Positions 6,629-11,557 of a DNA stretch of 11,557 bases are shown one piece after another (the stretch's first letter is position 1; every line of letters begins with the position of its first letter). This stretch comes from JBFMDN01 sp040753915 (lineage in GTDB: Bacteria > Desulfobacterota > Desulfomonilia > Desulfomonilales > Desulfomonilaceae): the NCBI GenBank assembly GCA_040753915.1, contig JBFMDN010000107.1, positions 1 to 11,557 on the forward strand, given 5' to 3'. Under the pieces are notes generated by a model, which was given only the letters and a program-made list of their open reading frames with translations, made no database searches and had not been told where the DNA came from. The position numbers and the translations under genes are program-made.

Positions 6629-6842
6629 GTATGTATGTTCGCCTCCGCATTTGGCTGTAAGCCAAGGTTTTGCCCTCATCAGAGGGGCTGCCCTCGACGA
6701 AGGCCGCGCATGGCGGAGCGTGCAATGAGAGGAATTGAAGTGAGCTCGCAGAACCGCAGTGATAACGCACCTCATTGGTGATGACAGTTTAGAAGCAAGC
6801 GTGTGAGACTGCACCGGGTAGATAGGGAAATCCGATGGTAAT
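6629..6842 (+). ncRNA. Structured 5' leader RNA, copy B
   Basis: Equivalent to 1716-1930. Hairpins TTGGCT-GTA-AGCCAA (6651-6665), then GAGGG-GCTG-CCCTC, then the invariant CCGC-GCATG-GCGG, then CACC-TCATT-GGTG (6768-6780). An alternative stem CCCTC-ATCA-GAGGG uses the same GAGGG as the second hairpin, so two exclusive folds are possible. The leader then runs about 110 nt to the ParB-like start. Confidence 0.5.
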
Positions 6843-6932
6843 GGCGCTTTTCTAACGGCAGGTCCCTGGGCTGCAGGCCTCAATGGATGCGGGTACTGGC
6901 AGGTCGTCAGTTGGCAGGAAGCCCTTCCATAA

Positions 6933-6948
6933 GGTTTCACGGGAAGGT
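6933..6948 (+). promoter_or_regulatory. Degenerate parS-like sequence before the ParB-like gene
   Basis: GGTTTCACGGGAAGGT matches 11 of 16 positions of the classical parS site TGTTTCACGTGAAACA, including an intact GTTTCACG half. It lies a few bases before the ATG and overlaps the likely ribosome site (GGGAAGGTAGG). A chance match is quite possible. Confidence 0.2.
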
Positions 6949-6953
6949 AGGCG

Positions 6954-7721
6954 ATGAAGCGTAAAGATTTCAGGTCGTCCGGTGCCACTGGACGTGGCAA
7001 CGTCCAACACATGGCCATGGAACTGAAGCAAATCAGAATGCATCCCACGTTCGTGGATTTACTTCCGATTGACGAAAAGCTGCTCGCCCATATCACTCAG
7101 GATATGCGCGAGCACGGATACTACGAGTCAAAGCCAATCACTCTGGGGATCTGGCCCGGACTCCAAGAGTCGGTGCCCATTGACGGCCACGCGCGTGTTC
7201 GAGCTGCTGGAGATGCGTGCATCACTCACGTGCCTGCGGTGGTGATGGCGTTCGAGGATGAAGCGGCAGCCTTGCAGCATGCGATGAGCCTGCAAACCAA
7301 ACGAAGGACTACCACCGATGGTGCGTTGTATCGACTATGCGACCGGTACGACAGGCTCATGGAACGAGGCCGGCGAAGTGAAGAGACTAGCGAATTGCCG
7401 ACAATTGTCGGCAATTATGTGGGGCGTTCCGCTTCTGCTCAGAGGACTGCAAACCTCATAGGCTGCAACTACAAGAAGGTGGAAAAGATACGCAAAATCC
7501 GCAAGGACGGCACACCCGAAATCCAGAGGGCTGTCCGAAACGACAAGATGCGCATCAACAGAGCGTACAAGCTGATCCGCGACATGGAGCAGGGGAAGGA
7601 CGCCGGCAGGGAAGACTCGTCCCCTGCCCGCAGGAAGGCAGGGAAAATCCTACTGAGCGAGGACAACATAGCGATCTTGAATTCCGGTTCCAGTAGAAAA
7701 CGTGGAGTTCAAAGCAGATGA
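6954..7721 (+). CDS. ParB-like nuclease-fold/DNA-binding protein
   Basis: 255 residues; the ATG at 6954 follows GGGAAGGTAGG. Residues about 22-115 resemble the ParB/sulfiredoxin N-terminal domain: IRMHPTFVDLLPIDEKLLAHI, the D78-GHARVRAA motif in place of the GERRxRA box, and LQTKRRTTTDGALYRL in place of the ENLQRxxLNPIE segment. Residues about 155-182 (GRSASAQRTANLIGCNYKKV) look like a helix-turn-helix, followed by a basic helix of the INRAYKLIRDME type. Such proteins occur in phages and mobile elements as DNA-binding regulators. The C-terminus (218-255) is basic and probably disordered. It overlaps the next gene by 4 bp. No ParA partner lies in the window, so a regulatory role is more likely than chromosome partition. 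Confidence 0.75.
   Translation: MKRKDFRSSGATGRGNVQHMAMELKQIRMHPTFVDLLPIDEKLLAHITQDMREHGYYESKPITLGIWPGLQESVPIDGHARVRAAGDACITHVPAVVMAFEDEAAALQHAMSLQTKRRTTTDGALYRLCDRYDRLMERGRRSEETSELPTIVGNYVGRSASAQRTANLIGCNYKKVEKIRKIRKDGTPEIQRAVRNDKMRINRAYKLIRDMEQGKDAGREDSSPARRKAGKILLSEDNIAILNSGSSRKRGVQSR
7393..7416. repeat. 24-bp perfect palindrome inside the ParB-like gene
   Basis: Each half is AATTGCCGACAA followed by its exact reverse complement, with no mismatch and no spacer. It encodes roughly ELPTIVGNY, at the join between the ParB-type domain and the helix-turn-helix. A perfect palindrome of this length is very unlikely by chance and could be a binding site, for instance for the protein itself, or a small mobile palindrome inserted in frame. 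Confidence 0.7.
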
Positions 7722-8422
7722 CGATCAATCTGAATGAGACGATAAAGGGTAAAACCCGCTGGATGAGAGCGGTAATTGTCCTCATCGGTTTGACTCTACC
7801 GCTTGTAATGTTAGCTGCAGGAGGCATGGTTGCGGTATGGATATTTGAAATCTGTACGAGTGGTTTTTCCGCTACGTACGACTCATATGCCCCCTATTTT
7901 CGGTTTCTGCCCAGCGACGAGGAAATGATCGCGCACTTCCAGAAGCATCGGGCCGATTTCGAGCGGCTTGTACGTATCTATCGGGGAGATGAACCGGCAG
8001 TCTCCGCTGGCGAGGTCGAAGCGATCGTCAAGAGAATTAAGGTGAGGTGGGTGCGCAGTGATCGGACAGTATGGCTTCCACCGGACCCGTACTCGGAAGA
8101 AGCGGAACAGACGACAAAAGAGCTTGACCTCCGTCGACGGGCGCTGCGGTTCGATCCCGCTATGCGTAAATTTGCAGGTGTCTTCCTGGGCTATGACCAC
8201 CCACCGGTGAGACGGCTCAATTGGTACCTGTCAGATGTTTATAAAGGCTATTATTACACTCCCTTTCCTGCAAGGAAAGAGAAAGGAATTCTGCGGACGC
8301 CACTCCATGGATACTGGATATCTCCAGCACTAGACCCTTATCCGACGAAGCTCATATCGGGTAATTGTGTGTATCGGCAGTTTGAACCGCAGTGGTTCCT
8401 GGAAATCTGCCAGGGACTCTGA
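7718..8422 (+). CDS. Single-span membrane protein of unknown function
   Basis: 234 residues. Its ATG overlaps the stop of the ParB-like gene (ATGA), so translation is probably coupled; there is only a weak ribosome site. Residues 10-17 are basic (KGKTRWMR), 18-43 form one strongly hydrophobic helix, and by the positive-inside rule the remaining ~190 residues face the periplasm. That part is charged and rich in aromatic residues, with Cys217 and Cys231 near the end that could form a disulfide. I do not recognise the family. It ends 23 bp before the third RTX gene, so the three genes look like one operon. A membrane anchor, export partner or immunity protein for that RTX protein would fit; none is shown. 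Confidence 0.75.
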   Translation: MTINLNETIKGKTRWMRAVIVLIGLTLPLVMLAAGGMVAVWIFEICTSGFSATYDSYAPYFRFLPSDEEMIAHFQKHRADFERLVRIYRGDEPAVSAGEVEAIVKRIKVRWVRSDRTVWLPPDPYSEEAEQTTKELDLRRRALRFDPAMRKFAGVFLGYDHPPVRRLNWYLSDVYKGYYYTPFPARKEKGILRTPLHGYWISPALDPYPTKLISGNCVYRQFEPQWFLEICQGL

Positions 8423-8445
8423 AACCGAGAGGGGAGAGCACATAA

Positions 8446-11400
8446 ATGACGACGGAACCCAAGTACACCCCGTGGAAGCAGGAAACCTTCAACTTCATTG
8501 CGCAATATAAAGACGTTATCAATGCAGCAGCAGCGGCAATTCCGGGCGGCAAGGTCTCTGGAGAAGCACTTGCTGGGGCGATGGCAAAGGAGCTTGACGC
8601 GTATTTGAATCAGCGTTGGCGCGAGGAGGCAAAGGACAGGTACGCCCTGACTATGCTATGGCCTGACGCGGAGTGCAGGATAGAGTCCTATTGCACGACT
8701 GTCACGGGTTTGATTGACCGGGCAAGCAGTTTATCAAAGGTTGCTCTGCCCGTGCTTGTTGACATGGGGCCATTCAACACGCAGGGTGCTACCGCGCTGA
8801 GGGCATTGGAAAAGTATTTGCACGAGCATCAATCACCAAACGACGATCCTCTGGACTTGAAGAAATATGCTGGTACGTGTCGGGACTTTCTCGAAGTGCT
8901 TGCGGGACTCAGTGGCGATGAAGCCGAAACGGTAAGAGTCTCCGCCGCGATTTGGGCTCTGCGGATGGCCGACGCGTACGACTGGTACTCGGGCAAGATT
9001 CTCGGGAACAAGGATTCAGAGAACTACTGGTTCGGACTTTCCCAGCCGGAAAGGGACGCCCTTTTAGCGCAATGGGCGATAAGCGGGCCGGTAGTCATGG
9101 AAAGGTTGTATAGAGACAACCTAGCCGCCAATCAGGGTACATACCTGCCCATGCCGGGGGGTGGGAGTTCGGGAGGCTGGAACGTCCTTGGCAACTCCCG
9201 TGCAATTGGCAATGCCATGGGAAATCCCGGCTACGGTGTCGATCTGGGAGCGCTAGGAATTATCCCCGAACCAGTTGACTGGGACCTGCTGGATCCCTTT
9301 GGGGGGGACACCATCGACTGGGATCTATTCGATCCGTTCGGCGGAGAAGGCGACGGGACTTGCCCTCGTCCGCTGGAGCCCCCTGCACAAAGAACCACCC
9401 CACTGCGACGCAGAGATCCCTTGATACTCGATCTTAACGGTGACGGAATTGGCACCAAGAACTACAAGAATGGGGCGATCTTCGACCACGACGGCGACGG
9501 ATTCGCGGAGATTACAGGCTGGGTGGATGCACACGACGGTTTCCTGGTAATGGACAGAAACGGTGATGGGGTTATTAATGACGACAAGGAACTGTTTGGA
9601 GATCAAACAATCCTTAAGAACGGGACCAAGGCGGCAAACGGTTTTGAAGCATTGGCTGACCTGGATAGTAATCAGGACGGTAAGATCGACGCGAACGATG
9701 CTGCATTTTCCTTGTTACGCGTGTGGCAGGACTCCGACGGTGATGGATATTCCTCGGCGGATGAGCTTTTCAGCCTTGATGAACTTGGGATCAAATCCAT
9801 CAATCTCGATTCAAGCGTAGCAAATATCACCGATGCAAAGGGCAACACGAAGACCCGGGTTGGCAGTTTTGAAAAAACGGATGGCACGACAGCAGAAATC
9901 GCCGAATGCACTCTTCGCGCAGACCCGATGTATGCGATTCCCCTTGAATGGCTCGATACCCCCAATGATATTGAAGCTCTACCCGAGTTGCAGGGTTCGG
10001 GCACGTTGTACAGCCTTCATCAGGCAATGGTACGGGATGGCAGTGGTGCTCTGACGTCCTTGGTAGAACAATTCGTCAGCGCCTCCGATGCGAGCTCGCG
10101 TAACGCCTTGATGGACCAAATCCTTTTCGCTTGGGCCGGTACTCAAGACATCGACCCCGAGAGCAGAGGCACGGGCATAGACGCGCGCAAAGTTGGAGTG
10201 ATCGAGAGGTACTTCGGTCAATCCTTCACCACAATGACAGGCTCCAATCTCACGCATGAGGGATCTGTGGCTCTCAATGATTCGTACTTGGAAATATTCG
10301 AGCGGACGTACGCCCAGCTCATGGCTCAGACCCATCTCAAAGATCTGTACGACAAGCTTGACTATACGTGCTGCGACGGCACCGATGAGTACACTACTGA
10401 TACGAGTGCAGCAGTTGCAGCGCTTCAAGAGACTCTGGCTGCAGACCGTGAAAAGGGAGAGGAACTGCTTTCAGAATTCGCTCGTACCCGCCGCGGTCTG
10501 GGATACTTCGGGAAGACCTGCTACCTCGCATTCAGAGAGGCCTTCATCCAACAAGACCCGTCCCTTGGGTGGGTCTTCGACACGGGTGGTCTGTCGGTCA
10601 TAGAGCACACGGGTCAGGGGTCACGGCCGTGGTCGCCCCATATCGAGGGCACTGACAATGCGGATGCTATTCGAGGAAGTCTCACCGAGGGAGACGGGTA
10701 CCTCAACGGTCTTGCGGGAAATGATGTCATTTTTGGTACGTCCAGGAACGAGGTACTCATAAACGAAACGGGCGACGCACTCTTGGTAGCAGGTGCCGGT
10801 AATGACACTATTTTAGCCGGTGCTGGGAATGACATATTAGACGGTGGGGAAGGCAGTGACACCTTGCGAGGGGAGACAGGGAACGACACGTATATATTGC
10901 GTGTTGGCTCGGGCCGCGATACCGTCATTGAGACGGACAGGACTGTGGGAAATGTGGATACCATTTGGATCGGCAGCTTCCTGATTCCTGATGACATTGC
11001 AGTGAAGCGGTCGGCGAACGATCTGGTTGTCAAGATCATCGGCACCGATGACACGATGACGGTGAAACAGTTCTTCGACCAGGCGAGCGTGAGCTTCCAG
11101 TCCATTGAGCAGATCCAGTTCGCTGACGGCACGGTCTGGGGTCTGGATGAAATTCTCTGGCGCCAGAGTCAACCCACGGAGGGGGCCGACAATCTCTTTG
11201 GGGGGCCTGGGGACGACGTAATCGATGCCCTGGGGGGTAATGACATTGTCCTTGCACAAGCAGGCAGCGACACCCTGAATGGGGGTACCGGAGACGATAG
11301 GCTCTCCGGTGGTCCTGGCAGTGATACGTACATGTTCGCTCAGGGAGACGGCAGAGACACGGTCATTGATACGGATACTACGCCGGGCAATCTGGACACG

Positions 11401-11557
11401 GTGATCTTCACCGACATCCTGCCTTCTGAGGTGTCCATAACACGGAGCGGCAACGATCTTGTCATATCCGTTGTGGGTACAACCGATTCCATCACCCTGA
11501 AGGATTGCTTTACCGGGAGGGACGTGCACAGTCCTGTCGAGAGGTTCCAGTTTGCAG
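8446..11557 (+). CDS. Large RTX protein with EF-hand/self-processing module (3' end outside window)
   Basis: I translated this frame through to the window end: 1037 codons with no stop. The ATG at 8446 follows GAGGGGAGAG at good spacing. Residues 1-265: a unique N-terminus without signal peptide; GEALAGAMAKELD and YWFGLSQPERDALLAQW faintly recall lysozyme-like domains, unproven. 278-300: a duplicated DWDLxDPFGG. 324-450: Asp324-Pro325, then five EF-hand-like loops (DLNGDGIGT, FDHDGDGFAE, DRNGDGVIND, DSNQDGKIDA, DSDGDGYSSA). 500-725: the helical pre-RTX segment (LHQAMVRD, LMAQTHLKDLYDKL). 745-826 and 910-962: RTX blocks, each followed by a haemolysin-related domain (ANDLVVKI...FADGT; GNDLVISV...). 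The window ends at the point matching 1207 of the first gene, just before that gene's tail. Probably a type I secreted Ca2+-binding effector or adhesin-like protein. Confidence 0.88.
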   Translation, partial: MTTEPKYTPWKQETFNFIAQYKDVINAAAAAIPGGKVSGEALAGAMAKELDAYLNQRWREEAKDRYALTMLWPDAECRIESYCTTVTGLIDRASSLSKVALPVLVDMGPFNTQGATALRALEKYLHEHQSPNDDPLDLKKYAGTCRDFLEVLAGLSGDEAETVRVSAAIWALRMADAYDWYSGKILGNKDSENYWFGLSQPERDALLAQWAISGPVVMERLYRDNLAANQGTYLPMPGGGSSGGWNVLGNSRAIGNAMGNPGYGVDLGALGIIPEPVDWDLLDPFGGDTIDWDLFDPFGGEGDGTCPRPLEPPAQRTTPLRRRDPLILDLNGDGIGTKNYKNGAIFDHDGDGFAEITGWVDAHDGFLVMDRNGDGVINDDKELFGDQTILKNGTKAANGFEALADLDSNQDGKIDANDAAFSLLRVWQDSDGDGYSSADELFSLDELGIKSINLDSSVANITDAKGNTKTRVGSFEKTDGTTAEIAECTLRADPMYAIPLEWLDTPNDIEALPELQGSGTLYSLHQAMVRDGSGALTSLVEQFVSASDASSRNALMDQILFAWAGTQDIDPESRGTGIDARKVGVIERYFGQSFTTMTGSNLTHEGSVALNDSYLEIFERTYAQLMAQTHLKDLYDKLDYTCCDGTDEYTTDTSAAVAALQETLAADREKGEELLSEFARTRRGLGYFGKTCYLAFREAFIQQDPSLGWVFDTGGLSVIEHTGQGSRPWSPHIEGTDNADAIRGSLTEGDGYLNGLAGNDVIFGTSRNEVLINETGDALLVAGAGNDTILAGAGNDILDGGEGSDTLRGETGNDTYILRVGSGRDTVIETDRTVGNVDTIWIGSFLIPDDIAVKRSANDLVVKIIGTDDTMTVKQFFDQASVSFQSIEQIQFADGTVWGLDEILWRQSQPTEGADNLFGGPGDDVIDALGGNDIVLAQAGSDTLNGGTGDDRLSGGPGSDTYMFAQGDGRDTVIDTDTTPGNLDTVIFTDILPSEVSITRSGNDLVISVVGTTDSITLKDCFTGRDVHSPVERFQFA
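9415..9420 (+). other. Predicted Asp-Pro self-cleavage site (D324-P325)
   Basis: The context RRRDPLILDLNGDG matches that of D201-P202 in the second RTX gene. All following EF-like loops are intact here, so this is the better candidate for Ca2+-dependent clipping, which would separate a 324-residue N-terminal piece from the C-terminal RTX part. Confidence 0.55.
10678..10923 (+). repeat. RTX nonapeptide block 1 of the third RTX gene
   Basis: GLAGNDVIFG, GAGNDTILA, GAGNDILDGG, GSDTLRGETG. From about 10800 onward the DNA is nearly identical to the first RTX gene; before that it is clearly more diverged. Confidence 0.85.
11173..11330 (+). repeat. RTX nonapeptide block 2 of the third RTX gene
   Basis: GGPGDDVID, LGGNDIVLA, QAGSDTLNGG, TGDDRLSGG, PGSDTYMF. 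It has two nonapeptides fewer than 777-1000. Confidence 0.85.

Larger units (their letters stand above)
6137..6842 (+). repeat. Repeated inter-unit module, copy B
   Basis: The counterpart of 1224-1930. The first 458 bp align without net gaps. The middle of the tail (around 6300-6400) is the most diverged part, while the stop-codon palindromes, the 100 bp after them and the leader are the most conserved. It carries the promoter at 6595 and leader from about 6629, here driving the ParB-like gene instead of an ankyrin gene. Confidence 0.85.

Noticed and set aside
6631..6660. Nine-codon leader peptide frame (ATG to TAA) over the first leader hairpin in copy B.
   Set aside because: Copy A has no matching start in the same frame, while the RNA pairing is kept, so structure rather than a peptide explains conservation.
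6954..7721. True chromosome or plasmid partition ParB.
   Set aside because: No ParA gene nearby, the GERRxRA box is replaced by GHARVRA, and the C-terminal half differs from partition ParB; phage- or island-type ParB-like protein is safer.

Overview
The window is part of an accessory island built from repeated units for large calcium-binding RTX proteins. The organism cannot be named from the sequence. It is probably a Gram-negative bacterium: the RTX proteins have type I secretion-style repeats and no Sec signal, one gene has a classical Sec signal peptide, ribosome binding sites look like AAGGAGG, and the promoters look like sigma-70. GC is moderate to high. Degenerate 9-bp ATCTGTGKA repeats occur in an intergenic region; I associate such repeats with environmental genomes, but from memory only. 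No secretion genes, transposase, integrase, tRNA or rRNA were seen.

Layout, all on the + strand. (1) 1-1562: the 3' part of a first RTX gene, with two RTX blocks, two haemolysin-related domains and an odd 109-residue tail. (2) 1224-1930: a repeated ~0.7 kb module covering that tail, two conserved palindromes, a promoter and a structured leader. (3) 1931-2348: a gene-free stretch with a tandem and inverted repeat. (4) 2349-3824: an exported protein of about 14 ankyrin repeats. (5) 3917-6475: a second RTX gene with EF-hand loops, an FrpC-like Asp-Pro self-processing site and one RTX block, ending in the same 109-residue tail. (6) 6137-6842: the second copy of the module. (7) 6954-8422: a ParB-like gene overlapping by 4 bp a gene for a single-span membrane protein. 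(8) 8446 to the window end: a third RTX gene, open for 1037 codons and cut by the edge.

The unit appears to be: module (promoter plus leader), then unit-specific accessory gene(s), then an RTX protein with its own N-terminus but a shared middle and C-terminus. The N-terminal 200-320 residues of the two complete starts are unrelated by eye. The EF-hand/self-processing segment and the pre-RTX helical segment are clearly homologous, and the RTX DNA is nearly identical between units. This resembles a polymorphic-effector layout: a variable N-terminal payload, a Ca2+-triggered Asp-Pro clip site, a shared export and Ca2+-binding C-terminus, and different accessory genes (ankyrin, or ParB-like plus membrane protein) that could be partners, immunity proteins or regulators. 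That reading is inference. Direct observations are the repeated module, compensatory base changes in its leader hairpins, and signs of recombination among RTX copies (a 225-codon deletion and an 18-residue repeat-number change).
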